A DNA stretch of 64,000 nt from an endosymbiont of Escarpia spicata (GCA_003349915.1 QFXE01000017.1:39268-103267); one strand, 5' to 3'. Numbered from the stretch's first letter, positions 54,375-63,843 are shown. Numbers and translations: made by a program. Notes: a model not told the origin generated them from the letters alone.

Positions 54375-55232
54375 TTGCGCCTCAGCCATTTCGAAGCTCT
54401 CGCACCAGTCTGTCCCCGATGCCGCCTGGAAACGGCGCAAACACATCCATTAGCGGTGGCAACCGTGGAAAAACAGATCGGGGAACTGATAATCGAAGGC
54501 GTGATCCACTGTTCCAATCCGGCCTGCCAGTTGGAATATCCGATCATCGACGGCATCCCTGTCATCGTGCCCAACGTCCGCCAGTATCTCGCGGACAATC
54601 TGTTCCACCTCACTCTGCGCAGCGATCTCTCACCCACGCTGACTTCCATGCTCGGCGATGCAGCGGGACCGGGTACCCCCTTCGATAGCAACCGCCAGTA
54701 TCTGAGCACCTACACCTGGGACGCCTACGGGGAATACGATCTCAAGGAGCAGAAAGCCCAACCAGGTGTTTCACCCGGCGCGGTAAAACGCTGCCTTAAA
54801 GCCGGGATGGAGTTGCTGCCGGAAGAACCGAAAGGACCCGCTATCGACCTGGGCTGTGCCGTGGGTGGCTCTACCTTTGAACTTGCCCATCACACCGACG
54901 GGCTGGTGCTCGGCATCGACAACAACTTCTCCCTGCTGCGGCTGGCCCAGCGGGTTCTGCAGGAGCGGAGAGTCAGCTATCCCCGACGGCGAATCGGTAT
55001 CGTCTACGACCAACGGGAGTTTCCTGTACCGGTGACCCAAACGGAGCGGATCGATTTCTGGGCATGTGATGCACTTGCGCTGCCCTTCACCGATGCCACA
55101 TTCGACCTGGCAGTGGGGTTGCAGCTGGTGGACTCTGTCAATTCACCAACGTCCCTGCTGGAAGAGACAGCTCGCAAACCGTGCGCAAGGCCGGTGGCAA
55201 GACCCCTTTGGAGTACGTCATCGTCACCATGA
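54375..55232 (+). CDS. SAM methyltransferase, C-terminally truncated by a deletion into hcp
   Basis: 285 codons beginning at TTG 54375 (GAGGCGGAT upstream); no ATG precedes the conserved part. A zinc-ribbon-like start (CPRCRLE and CSNPAC, Trm112-like) is followed by a class I methyltransferase with the SAM motif AIDLGCAVGGSTFELA near 160 and VLGIDNNFSLLRLA. At ETARKPCARPVARPLW the sequence ceases to be methyltransferase: these bases are hcp sequence in another frame. So the last 40-50 residues of the enzyme are lost. Such methyltransferases occur in type VI clusters, but no defined role is known to me. Confidence 0.7.
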   Translation: MRLSHFEALAPVCPRCRLETAQTHPLAVATVEKQIGELIIEGVIHCSNPACQLEYPIIDGIPVIVPNVRQYLADNLFHLTLRSDLSPTLTSMLGDAAGPGTPFDSNRQYLSTYTWDAYGEYDLKEQKAQPGVSPGAVKRCLKAGMELLPEEPKGPAIDLGCAVGGSTFELAHHTDGLVLGIDNNFSLLRLAQRVLQERRVSYPRRRIGIVYDQREFPVPVTQTERIDFWACDALALPFTDATFDLAVGLQLVDSVNSPTSLLEETARKPCARPVARPLWSTSSSP

Positions 55233-55417
55233 AAGAGGTGATCGTGACCTCGATATCCGCAGGTGGCAGCGGCGGCGAAGACCGGCTGACCGAAAACATC
55301 ACATTGAATTTCGCGGAGGTAAAGTACGAATACCAGCCGCAGGATCAGAAAGGTGCCAAAGATGGCGGCCTGCTCAAGTTTGATTTTGATGTGGCAAAAA
55401 ATGATGTGAAAAAGTGA
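55166..55417 (+). pseudogene. hcp: Truncated hcp (C-terminal half only)
   Basis: About 83 codons in a frame different from the methyltransferase, reading SSQTVRKAGGKTPLEYVIV, then ITSISAGGSGGEDRLTENIT-type text and ending LLKFDFDVAKNDVKK. This matches the second half of Hcp1-type type VI tube proteins (about 160-170 residues when complete). No start codon with a ribosome site is found, and the N-terminal half is missing. The join with the methyltransferase near 55163-55168 is a deletion scar. A complete hcp must exist elsewhere if the system works. Confidence 0.85.
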
Positions 55418-55420
55418 CGG

Positions 55421-55522
55421 ATCTCCGTCGATAGCTATATGGGACGGCCCCGCGAACAGGTGGGGCTGCCCATTCATGTCATCCTGAAGGTGGTGAACCG
55501 CAACACCCCTTCGCTGAACTGA
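55421..55522 (+). pseudogene. Short C-terminal gene remnant between hcp and tagJ
   Basis: A 33-codon tail without a start reads SYMGRPREQVGLPIHVILKV and VNRNTPSLN to a TGA. It is not in the hcp frame. It could be the end of another deleted type VI gene; I cannot name the family. Confidence 0.3.
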
Positions 55523-55535
55523 TCGGGGTGTGAAT

Positions 55536-56363
55536 ATGTTGGCGCAACAATCCCTGCGCGATGGAAATCTCGATGAGGCCCTGGCACAGCTCCAGGATCA
55601 GGTGCGCAAAGCCCCAGCCAAGGCCGAATACCGAACCTTCCTATTCCAGCTGCTGTCGGTAATGGGCAGTTGGGAACGGGCGCTCAACCAACTGAGTGTG
55701 GTGGCCGATCTGGATGACGGCACCCTGGCCATGGTGCAAACTTACCGCGAAGCGATCCGTTGCGAGGTTCTGCGCGAGGAGATTTTTGCCGGCAAACGCT
55801 CTCCCCTGCTGTTCGGTGAACCCCCTGAGTGGGTAGCACTTTTGATCGAAGCCCTGCGCCTCGGTGCGGAGGGCAAACACGCCGAGTCTCAGACTATACG
55901 AAACCAGGCCTTCGAGGCGGCTCCCACTATCAGTGGCACCCTCGACGGCCAGCCCTTCGAGTGGATCGCCGATGCAGATCCCCGCCTTGGCCCTGTCCTC
56001 GAAGCGGTGGTCAACGGGCACTACTACTGGGTGCCGATGCAGCAGATCCACCACATCAATATCGAGGAACCCGAGGACCTGCGCGACCTGGTCTGGATGC
56101 CCGCCTACTTCACCTGGGCCAATGGCGGTGAGGCGGCAGGGCTGATTCCCACCCGCTATCCCGGTTCGTTTGCCAGCCAGGACCCGCAAATCCAACTGAG
56201 CCGCAAGACCGAGTGGATCGACGCCGGTTCAGATCTCTATCTGGGGTTGGGACAGCGTATGCTGACCACCGATGGCGGTGAATTCCCTCTGATGAACATC
56301 CGTGAAATCAACCTGGACACAGTGGATGAACCTGCAGAGCCGACACCACAGGATGAGACCTGA
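55536..56363 (+). CDS. tagJ: Type VI secretion accessory protein TagJ/ImpE
   Basis: 275 residues from the ATG at 55536; GTG two codons upstream is possible. It has the ImpE/SciE pattern: AQQSLRDGNLDEALAQLQDQ, EYRTFLFQLLSVMGSWERAL, then the C-terminal FEWIADADPRLGPVLEAVVN and TWANGGEAAGLIPTRYPG. TagJ binds the sheath protein TssB and helps sheath recycling by ClpV. It lies just upstream of tssE with an 11-base overlap. No tssB/tssC genes are found before it, where they often lie. Confidence 0.9.
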   Translation: MLAQQSLRDGNLDEALAQLQDQVRKAPAKAEYRTFLFQLLSVMGSWERALNQLSVVADLDDGTLAMVQTYREAIRCEVLREEIFAGKRSPLLFGEPPEWVALLIEALRLGAEGKHAESQTIRNQAFEAAPTISGTLDGQPFEWIADADPRLGPVLEAVVNGHYYWVPMQQIHHINIEEPEDLRDLVWMPAYFTWANGGEAAGLIPTRYPGSFASQDPQIQLSRKTEWIDAGSDLYLGLGQRMLTTDGGEFPLMNIREINLDTVDEPAEPTPQDET

Positions 56364-56895
56364 CGGGATTCGACAGACCTTGGCTGAACTCACCCAAAAA
56401 GAGCGTCTGCAGCCGTCCCTGCTGGATCGGTTGGCTGATGATGACCCGAACAAAAAGAACGAGTCCCGTGATCAGCGGGTGCTCTCGATTCAAAAACTCC
56501 GGGAGAGTGTGCTACGGGATCTGAGTTGGCTGCTCAACACGGTAAATCTGGGCACCATGCAGAATCTGGAGGCGTATCCTGAAGCAGCACAGTCGGTGCT
56601 CAACTACGGGGTCCCGGACTTTGCCGGTCACACAGCCTCCAGTGTCGATGTGCCCGTTCTGGAGAGGTTGTTGCGTCAGGCAATCATCGACTTCGAACCC
56701 CGCCTGCTCAAGAACAGCGTCCGGGTTAAACTCCAGCTTGCCGAGAGTCACATGAACCACAACGCCATGACCTTCGATATTGAAGGCGAACTGTGGGCGG
56801 AACCGGTACCGCTGCATATGTACATGAAAACCGAGATCGACCTGGAGGTCGGCACCGTCACCGTCTCCGACTATTCCGGCGGAGGCAGGGGCTGA
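56353..56895 (+). CDS. tssE: Type VI baseplate protein TssE
   Basis: 180 residues from ATG at 56353, inside the end of tagJ. The gp25-like core is visible: VLRDLSWLLNTVNLGTMQNL, SVLNYGVPDFAG, LLRQAIIDFEPRLLKNSVRV and a C-terminal beta part MTFDIEGELWAEPVP. TssE is a baseplate wedge component with TssF and TssG. The stop overlaps the tssF start (TGATG). Length is normal. Confidence 0.92.
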   Translation: MRPDGIRQTLAELTQKERLQPSLLDRLADDDPNKKNESRDQRVLSIQKLRESVLRDLSWLLNTVNLGTMQNLEAYPEAAQSVLNYGVPDFAGHTASSVDVPVLERLLRQAIIDFEPRLLKNSVRVKLQLAESHMNHNAMTFDIEGELWAEPVPLHMYMKTEIDLEVGTVTVSDYSGGGRG

Positions 56896-58763
56896 TGAAT
56901 CCTCGGTTGCTGCAATACTACAACCGGGAGTTACAGTTCATCCGGGAGATGGGCGGCGAATTCGCCAAGGAGTTTCCCAAGATCGCCGGTCGGCTCGGAC
57001 TCGAAGGTTTCGAGTGCGCCGACCCTTATGTGGAGCGCCTGCTCGAAGGTTTCGCCTTTCTTGCCGGTCGCATCCAGCTTAAACTCGACGCTGAATTTCC
57101 CCGTTTCACCCAACACCTGCTGGAAGCGGTCTATCCCCACTACCTGTATCCAACACCTTCCATGACAGTCGTCCGGTTCCAGCCCGATCTTATGGAGGGG
57201 GGATTGGCAGACGGTTTCACCCTGCCCCAAGACAGCGCCATGCGTAGCCTGATGGGTAAACACGATCAGACCGCCTGCGAATATCGTACCGTCAGGGAAA
57301 CGGTCCTCTGGCCACTGGAAGTAACCGACGCCACCTACCTGCGTTCTCTTGCCGGCATCGACCTGCCCCATCTCCCGGAAGCCAAGGCAGGCATTCGACT
57401 GCGTTTGCGGGTCACCGCAGGGCTCAGCTGCGACAAGCTGGCTCTGGAAAGCCTGCCACTCTATCTGCAGGGCGCGGACGAACTCCCCATGCACCTCTAT
57501 GAGCAGATCCTGGGCAACGCAGTGGCGGTGGTGGCGCGCCCCACCAGTCGTCCCGCACCCTGGCAGGAGGTTATGGATCGGCAATCGATCAATCAGATGG
57601 AATTTGACGACAGCGAGGCTCTGCTGCCTTTCACCGACCGCTCCTTCGAAGGATACCGCCTGCTGCATGAATATTTCGCCTTTCCGGCACGCTTCATGTT
57701 TGTCGAACTGACAGGACTGGCTCCAGCTTTCAAGCGCTGTCCACACGATGAGATCGAACTGATCATCCTGCTCAACCGCAGTGATGCCTATCTGGAAAAG
57801 GTGGTCAACGCAGACAATTTCGTCCTCTTCTGCACACCGGCGGTCAACCTCTTCCCCAAGCAGTGCGACCGCATCCACCTGACCCACAAAGAACACGAAC
57901 ACCACCTGGTGCCGGACCGGACCCGCCCATTGGACTACGAGGTCTATTCAATCACCGGGGTCACCGGCTACGGTGTCGGCACCAAAGCGGAGCAGGAGTT
58001 CCTGCCATTTTATGCCTCCCACGACTTGGCGGCACAACAGACCGATGAGGGATTTTTTACTCTGAGACGTGATCCACGGGTCATCTCCTCCCGTCAGCGG
58101 CGTAATGGGCCGCGTTCAAGTTACATCGGCAGCGAGGTATTCCTCACCCTGGTGGATGCCAAAGAGGCACCCTACCACCCGGACCTGCGGCAGTTGGGCA
58201 TCTCCACCCTCTGTACCAACCGGGATCTGCCACTGCAGATGCCGGTTGGTAAAGGCACCACCGACTTCACCCTGGAGAGCGGAGGGCCGTTCGACAGCGT
58301 GCGGGTGGTCGCCGGCCCTACTCGCCCCCGACCTTCCTGGGCGGAGGGTGACACCACCAGGCGGCTGGTCAGCCACCTGTCGCTCAACTATCTCTCGCTG
58401 ATCGACAACGACGAGGCCCAGGGTGCGGCGGCCCTGCGGGAGTTGATGAGCCTTTACAGCAATGTCGCTGAAGCACCCGTGCGCAAGCAGATCGGCGGCG
58501 TCAAGAGCATCACCTCAAAACCAATCATCCGCCGCGTTCCCATACCCGGACCAATCGCCTTCGGCCGTGGCCTGGAGATCACCCTGACCCTGAACGAGGA
58601 CGAATTCGAAGGCGCCGGCGTATTCCTGTTGGGCGCGATTATGGAGCGGTTTTTTGGCCGCTATGTCTCTCTCAACTCATTCACCCAGACCGTCATCCGC
58701 ACAACGGATCGCGGCGAGATCATGCGATGGCCGTTACGCACAGGACAGCAACACTTGCTCTAG
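56895..58763 (+). CDS. tssF: Type VI baseplate protein TssF
   Basis: 622 residues from the ATG at 56895. The conserved start RLLQYYNRELQFIREMGGEF and FPKIAGRLGLEGFECADPYV identify TssF (VasA/ImpG). It continues through FLAGRIQLKLDAEFPRFTQH to RGLEITLTLNEDEFEGAG and ends within tssG. TssF makes the baseplate wedge with TssE, TssG and TssK. No frameshift seen. Its end overlaps the tssG start by 37 bases. Confidence 0.95.
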   Translation: MNPRLLQYYNRELQFIREMGGEFAKEFPKIAGRLGLEGFECADPYVERLLEGFAFLAGRIQLKLDAEFPRFTQHLLEAVYPHYLYPTPSMTVVRFQPDLMEGGLADGFTLPQDSAMRSLMGKHDQTACEYRTVRETVLWPLEVTDATYLRSLAGIDLPHLPEAKAGIRLRLRVTAGLSCDKLALESLPLYLQGADELPMHLYEQILGNAVAVVARPTSRPAPWQEVMDRQSINQMEFDDSEALLPFTDRSFEGYRLLHEYFAFPARFMFVELTGLAPAFKRCPHDEIELIILLNRSDAYLEKVVNADNFVLFCTPAVNLFPKQCDRIHLTHKEHEHHLVPDRTRPLDYEVYSITGVTGYGVGTKAEQEFLPFYASHDLAAQQTDEGFFTLRRDPRVISSRQRRNGPRSSYIGSEVFLTLVDAKEAPYHPDLRQLGISTLCTNRDLPLQMPVGKGTTDFTLESGGPFDSVRVVAGPTRPRPSWAEGDTTRRLVSHLSLNYLSLIDNDEAQGAAALRELMSLYSNVAEAPVRKQIGGVKSITSKPIIRRVPIPGPIAFGRGLEITLTLNEDEFEGAGVFLLGAIMERFFGRYVSLNSFTQTVIRTTDRGEIMRWPLRTGQQHLL

Positions 58764-59755
58764 CGCTAGAGCAGAGCCTCACCCAAGAGCCGTATAGCTA
58801 TGACTTCTACTGGGCCATGCGGGCGCTCGAAGCCTACCATCCGGGCAATCCCCGGTTCGGCGAGTCCCTGCGCCCCGCAGATGATGCAATCCGGCTGGGA
58901 GAAGAGGCCTCCCTGTCATTCGCTCCCTCCAGTATCTCCAGCTTCATCCCTGCCAATGAAGGACAACGCCCACGTTTGGAGGTATTGTTCTTCGGCCTGT
59001 TCGGACCCAACGCGCCCCTCCCGCTGCATCTGTCAGAATACGCCCGGGACCGGGTGCGCAATTCAGACGACCCCACCTTCAGCCGCTTCGCCGACCTGTT
59101 TCATCACCGCTTTATTTCGCTCTTCTACCGTGCCTGGGCCAATGCCCAACCGGCAGTCAGTCATGATCGACCGGAGCAGGACCGGTTCGCCACCTACCTG
59201 GGCGCCACCTGCGGTTACGGCATGCCGTCGCTTCGCGAGCGGGACGAAATGCCCGACTTGGCCAAACTGCACTACTCAGGCTGGATCTCCAACCAAGTCC
59301 ACAACGCGGACGGTCTACAGTCGATTCTGGCGGGGGTTTTTCGGCTGCCGGTATCCATTGAGCAGTTCGTGGGACACTGGATGACCCTGCCGCAAGATAC
59401 CCGCTGCCGGCTTGGCGAATCCCCAGAGACCGGCGCCCTCGGTCTGACCGCCGTCATCGGCGCCCAAGTGTGGGATTGTCAGCATAAGTTCCGCATCGTA
59501 TTGGGGCCGCTCGAACTTGAGGACTACCGGCGAATGCTGCCTGGTGGAGAAAGTTTTAAACGCCTGACAGCCATCGTAAAGAACTACATCGGCGACGAAC
59601 TGCACTGGGACCTGAATCTCATCCTGAAAAAGGAGCAGGTACCGCCAATCCGGTTGGGCACAGAGGGAGAGTTAGGCTGGACCACCTGGTTGAGCCGTGA
59701 GCCACCCACAGAAGACCCGCGTGACCTGATGCTCAACCCCTTTTTCAAGCCGTAA
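58727..59755 (+). CDS. tssG: Type VI baseplate protein TssG
   Basis: 342 residues. The TssG (VasB/ImpH) signature is visible: YSYDFYWAMRALEAYHPGNP, LRPADDAIRLGEEASLSFAP, LEVLFFGLFGPNAPLPLHL and FADLFHHRFISLFYRAWANA. It ends with the usual LGWTTWLS. TssG joins TssF and TssE in the wedge. The start lies inside tssF. A palindrome repeat follows before clpV. Confidence 0.95.
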   Translation: MAVTHRTATLALALEQSLTQEPYSYDFYWAMRALEAYHPGNPRFGESLRPADDAIRLGEEASLSFAPSSISSFIPANEGQRPRLEVLFFGLFGPNAPLPLHLSEYARDRVRNSDDPTFSRFADLFHHRFISLFYRAWANAQPAVSHDRPEQDRFATYLGATCGYGMPSLRERDEMPDLAKLHYSGWISNQVHNADGLQSILAGVFRLPVSIEQFVGHWMTLPQDTRCRLGESPETGALGLTAVIGAQVWDCQHKFRIVLGPLELEDYRRMLPGGESFKRLTAIVKNYIGDELHWDLNLILKKEQVPPIRLGTEGELGWTTWLSREPPTEDPRDLMLNPFFKP

Positions 59756-59829
59756 TACAGCCGGGGGCAACTATACTTGTTACAGAAGTTAACCATTGGG
59801 AAACGGTAAAATGCGGATCACAAATCGAC

Positions 59830-59898
59830 GTAGGATGTGGTGAGGTACGAACCGCATCGATCGCGACAGATGCGGTTCGTACCTCACCAGCATCCTAC
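59830..59898. repeat. Long palindrome between tssG and clpV
   Basis: Two arms of about 29-30 bases, starting GTAGGATGTGGTGAGGTACG and ending in CATCCTAC, are almost perfect reverse complements around a ten-base loop. It could form a stable mRNA hairpin and separate tssEFG from clpV expression. Different in sequence from the other REP-like elements. Confidence 0.75.
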
Positions 59899-60007
59899 AT
59901 GCGTACGGTTATTGAGTTACGCAATGCGCATCTATCACGACCTACGGAATAACTGGAAATCTGTGTAGATACGAAGCAATCAAGAACACAACAAAGGGGA
60001 TATAAGG

Positions 60008-62770
60008 ATGTCTGAAATCAGTCGCACCGCCCTGTTCGGCAAACTCAACAGCGTCGGCTACAAGTCCATCGAAAGTGCCACCGTCTTCTGCAAGATGCGG
60101 GGCAACCCCTACGTGGAACTGGTGCACTGGATCCACCAGATCCTGCAACTGAAAGACTCCGATCTCCACCACATCATCAAGTATTTCAGCCTGGAGCCCT
60201 CCCACTTGGTCAGGGACCTCACCGAGACCCTGGACAGTCTGCCCCGAGGCTCCACCTCCATCTCCGATCTCTCCGCACACATCGAGGAAGCAGTGGAACG
60301 TGGCTGGCTCTACGGCACGCTGATGTTCGGGGAATCCCAGGTACGCACTGGTCATCTGGTTGTCGGCATTCTCAAGACCCGTAGCCTCACGCACGCTCTG
60401 AGCAGCATCTCCAAAGAGTTCCAGAAGCTCAAGCTGGAGACCCTCACCGACCGCTTCGACGAAGTGGTGGGCGACTCCCCTGAAGCGACCCTGCACGCCA
60501 CCGACGGCTTCCAGGTGGGTGGCGGCGTTGCCCCCGGCGAGGCCAGCGGCGCTATCGCCCCGGCCCAGATGGGCAAGCAGGAAGCGCTTAACCAGTTCAC
60601 CGTGGACCTCACCGCCGAGGCGGCATCCGGCAAGATGGACCCGATCGTAGGTCGCGACGAGGAGATACGCCAGATCATCGACATCCTCATGCGGCGACGC
60701 CAGAACAACCCGATCCTCACCGGTGAGGCTGGTGTAGGCAAGACCGCCGTGGTTGAAGGCTTCGCCCAGCGAATTGCTGCCGGCGACGTACCGCCACCGC
60801 TGCAGAATGTCACCCTGCACTCCCTGGACGTCGGTCTGCTACAGGCCGGCGCCAGTATGAAGGGCGAGTTCGAGAACCGCCTGAAGCAGGTGATCGAAGA
60901 AGTACAATCTTCCGAAAAACCGATCATCATGTTCATCGACGAGGCCCATACCCTGGTGGGCGCCGGCGGTGCAGCCGGAACCGGCGATGCGGCCAACCTG
61001 CTAAAACCAGCCTTGGCCCGCGGCACCCTGCGCACTGTCGCCGCCACCACCTGGGCCGAGTACAAAAAACACATTGAAAAAGACCCTGCCCTCACCCGCC
61101 GCTTCCAGGTGGTACAGATAGACGAGCCATCGGAGGAGAAGGCGATCCTCATGATGCGAGGCATGGCAAGCACCATGGAGCACCACCACAAGGTGCAACT
61201 GCTGGACGAGGCCCTGGAGGCCTCGGTCAAACTCTCCCACCGCTACATCCCGGCGCGCCAGTTGCCCGACAAATCAGTGAGCCTGCTCGACACCGCCTGT
61301 GCCCGGGTCGCTATCAGCCAGTACGCGGTACCCGCGGAGGTTGATGATTCGCGCAAGCGCATCCAGGCCCTGAATACCGAACTCGAAATCATCGGACGGG
61401 AGAAAAACGTCGGTGTCGACACCACCGTACGGGAAACGGAGGCCAATGAGTCACTGGCGACAGAGGAAAAACGGCTGGAAGGCCTGGACGAACGCTGGAA
61501 CAACGAAAAAACACTGGTCGAACAGATTCTCGACATCCGGGAAAAGTTGCGGGTCACCACCCACAAGGTGGAAGGTACCGACAGCGATTTGGAGAGAGCG
61601 GCTGATGCCGCAGCGGAAGATATCGCTGTCGAAAGTACGACGGACCGAGACGAAGAGGTCCTTTCCGACGAGGAACGTCAGACGTTACTGGCACAATTGA
61701 AGGGACTGCAAAACGAACTCCACGAACTTCAGGGAGAGCATCCCCTCATTCTGCCCTCAGTGGATGGACAAGCTGTCGCCTCGGTCGTTCAGGACTGGAC
61801 AGGCATCCCCGTGGGCCGCATGGTTAAGAATGAGATCGAGACTATTCTTCACCTGGCAGACACTTTGGAGCAGCGCATCATCGGGCAGCGCCATGCCCTG
61901 GAGATGATCACCCGCCGCATCCAGACCTCTCGCGCCAGCCTCGACAACCCGAACAAACCCATCGGCGTCTTCATGCTGGCGGGTACCTCCGGTGTAGGTA
62001 AGACCGAAACCGCCCTGGCCCTGGCCCTGGCCGAAACCCTCTATGGCGGCGAACAAAACATCATCACCATCAATATGAGCGAATACCAGGAAGCACATAC
62101 GGTCTCGACCCTCAAGGGTGCCCCTCCCGGTTACGTCGGTTACGGCGAAGGCGGAGTACTCACCGAGGCGGTGCGTCGCCGTCCCTACAGCGTGGTGCTG
62201 CTGGACGAGGTGGAGAAGGCCCACCCTGACGTGCACGAAATCTTTTTCCAGGTCTTTGACAAGGGATGGATGGAGGACGGCGAAGGCCGGGTGATCGACT
62301 TCAAGAATACCCTCATCCTGCTCACCACCAACGCCGGCACCGATCTGATTACCAATCTGTGCGCAGACCCGGAACTGATGCCGGAACCCGAAGGCATCGC
62401 CAAGGCATTAAGGGAACCTTTACTCAAAGTCTTCCCACCTGCCCTGCTCGGTCGCCTGGTGGTAATCCCCTTCTATCCGCTAAGCGACGAAGTGATCGGA
62501 CTTATCGCCAAACTGCAGCTTGGCCGTATCGAAAAACGCATCCGCGAAAATCACAAGATCCCCTTCAGTTACGACCAGAATGTCATCCAACTCATCACCG
62601 ACCGCTGCACCGAGCTGGAGAGTGGCGGCCGTATGATCGATACAATCCTCACCAATACTGTGCTACCCACCATCAGTGAGGAGTTACTCAAGCGCATGAT
62701 GGAGGCAAAGCCCATCGAGCGGGTGCATGTGGGAGTTGAGGGGGGAGAGTTTAGCTATGGGTTTGAATAG
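60008..62770 (+). CDS. clpV: Type VI secretion ATPase TssH/ClpV
   Basis: 920 residues, of usual ClpV length. The N-terminal domain (1-160) is followed by AAA1 with Walker A GEAGVGKT at 239-246 and Walker B FIDEAHTL. A coiled middle domain (about 440-620) is followed by AAA2 with Walker A GTSGVGKT at 659-666 and DEVEKAHP. The NPNKPIGVFMLAGTSGVG start of AAA2 is typical of ClpV/ClpB. It disassembles the contracted TssB/C sheath. Start follows AAGGGGATATAAGG. No frameshift seen. Confidence 0.95.
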   Translation: MSEISRTALFGKLNSVGYKSIESATVFCKMRGNPYVELVHWIHQILQLKDSDLHHIIKYFSLEPSHLVRDLTETLDSLPRGSTSISDLSAHIEEAVERGWLYGTLMFGESQVRTGHLVVGILKTRSLTHALSSISKEFQKLKLETLTDRFDEVVGDSPEATLHATDGFQVGGGVAPGEASGAIAPAQMGKQEALNQFTVDLTAEAASGKMDPIVGRDEEIRQIIDILMRRRQNNPILTGEAGVGKTAVVEGFAQRIAAGDVPPPLQNVTLHSLDVGLLQAGASMKGEFENRLKQVIEEVQSSEKPIIMFIDEAHTLVGAGGAAGTGDAANLLKPALARGTLRTVAATTWAEYKKHIEKDPALTRRFQVVQIDEPSEEKAILMMRGMASTMEHHHKVQLLDEALEASVKLSHRYIPARQLPDKSVSLLDTACARVAISQYAVPAEVDDSRKRIQALNTELEIIGREKNVGVDTTVRETEANESLATEEKRLEGLDERWNNEKTLVEQILDIREKLRVTTHKVEGTDSDLERAADAAAEDIAVESTTDRDEEVLSDEERQTLLAQLKGLQNELHELQGEHPLILPSVDGQAVASVVQDWTGIPVGRMVKNEIETILHLADTLEQRIIGQRHALEMITRRIQTSRASLDNPNKPIGVFMLAGTSGVGKTETALALALAETLYGGEQNIITINMSEYQEAHTVSTLKGAPPGYVGYGEGGVLTEAVRRRPYSVVLLDEVEKAHPDVHEIFFQVFDKGWMEDGEGRVIDFKNTLILLTTNAGTDLITNLCADPELMPEPEGIAKALREPLLKVFPPALLGRLVVIPFYPLSDEVIGLIAKLQLGRIEKRIRENHKIPFSYDQNVIQLITDRCTELESGGRMIDTILTNTVLPTISEELLKRMMEAKPIERVHVGVEGGEFSYGFE

Positions 62771-62866
62771 ATGTTTTTTTGGAGTGGAGACAGGCCTCTT
62801 TCACTCAAACCTGCCCCTACTGATTCCCCCGTACACGGCGGGAGTATGTAATTAGGAGAAAACCCA

Positions 62867-63829
62867 ATGCCGTATAAATGCCCAAAGTGCGGTCACGTGC
62901 AACAGGACAGAGGAAATGGAGTCTGCCCAAACAGCATGGGTCCAAACAAAACTCATTCACCACCAACCATGCTGGCCTTCTCCGAGTCAGCACCAAAGAA
63001 GGTGGTGAAAAGGAAAGAACATACCAAGCCGCTACCCTCCGATAGCGTATACAAGGATGCATACTTTGGTTTGTTCATATCGATATATGGCGGTGATAGA
63101 ACCAAACATACGACTGACTTCCAGACCATGAAAGCTATGGTTAATGATTACATAAAGGGGGAAGACGGGATCATTGCAGACGAAGATATACCTGATATAT
63201 ATAACATGCAGGGTAACGGTAAAAAAATCCGGCCGGCACTAGAAACCTTGAACAAGCTTCTTTTCAGTCGTATCAGAGAGGCTATGGAAGGATTAGTTGA
63301 CTGTCATCTGTTCCAAACTATTGATTTCATTCAGAAGGATGAGTGGCGACAGTGCCTGGTAAAGAAAGTACCGCCGGTTGTCGCGAATGTGCGTTACAAA
63401 GGCTCAGAGTCGTTGGGTGCAAATCAGGACTACATCAATATCACGCCCACTTTCCTGGACAACAATCCCATTCCCGCCATCATATTTGGCATTGCCCATG
63501 AGATCGGTCATATCGTTGACTGGAAAATAAGAGGAGATGACCTGGATGGGACTTTCCAAAAAACAATTTGTGAGGATTGGAGTAAAGCTAAAACGTGGGG
63601 ACATCCAGCTGAATACTTTGCAGACAGTTGTGCAACACTCCTGCTTATTGGTGCGGGCATAGATATTAGTATGATTAAGAATGGCGCAAAGAGCGCGACC
63701 GAGGGTGTAGGAATTTCAAGCGGCGCCCATCCTGGTGGCAGTGAACGAATGAAACGGGTGAACCATATATTGAATACCTGGACCTCCAGTCTGCCAAAAC
63801 AATTAGTCATGAGGAAAAAGGGAGGATAA
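62867..63829 (+). CDS. Zinc-ribbon M48-like metallopeptidase, possible type VI effector
   Basis: 320 residues, no signal peptide. An N-terminal zinc-ribbon-like part (CPKCGH at 5-10, Cys20) is followed by a basic linker. A zincin core follows: HEIGH at 211-215, EYFAD at 249-253 with the likely third ligand Glu249, and AHPGGSERMKRV at 288-299. The order HExxH, ExxAD, HP-ER matches the M48 peptidase layout. No transmembrane helices exist, unlike HtpX. Base composition is more AT-rich than the type VI genes before it, which hints at transfer. Placed right after clpV, it may be a cargo effector. No immunity gene is seen yet. Confidence 0.75.
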   Translation: MPYKCPKCGHVQQDRGNGVCPNSMGPNKTHSPPTMLAFSESAPKKVVKRKEHTKPLPSDSVYKDAYFGLFISIYGGDRTKHTTDFQTMKAMVNDYIKGEDGIIADEDIPDIYNMQGNGKKIRPALETLNKLLFSRIREAMEGLVDCHLFQTIDFIQKDEWRQCLVKKVPPVVANVRYKGSESLGANQDYINITPTFLDNNPIPAIIFGIAHEIGHIVDWKIRGDDLDGTFQKTICEDWSKAKTWGHPAEYFADSCATLLLIGAGIDISMIKNGAKSATEGVGISSGAHPGGSERMKRVNHILNTWTSSLPKQLVMRKKGG

Positions 63830-63843
63830 AGCGGGTAAAAGGG

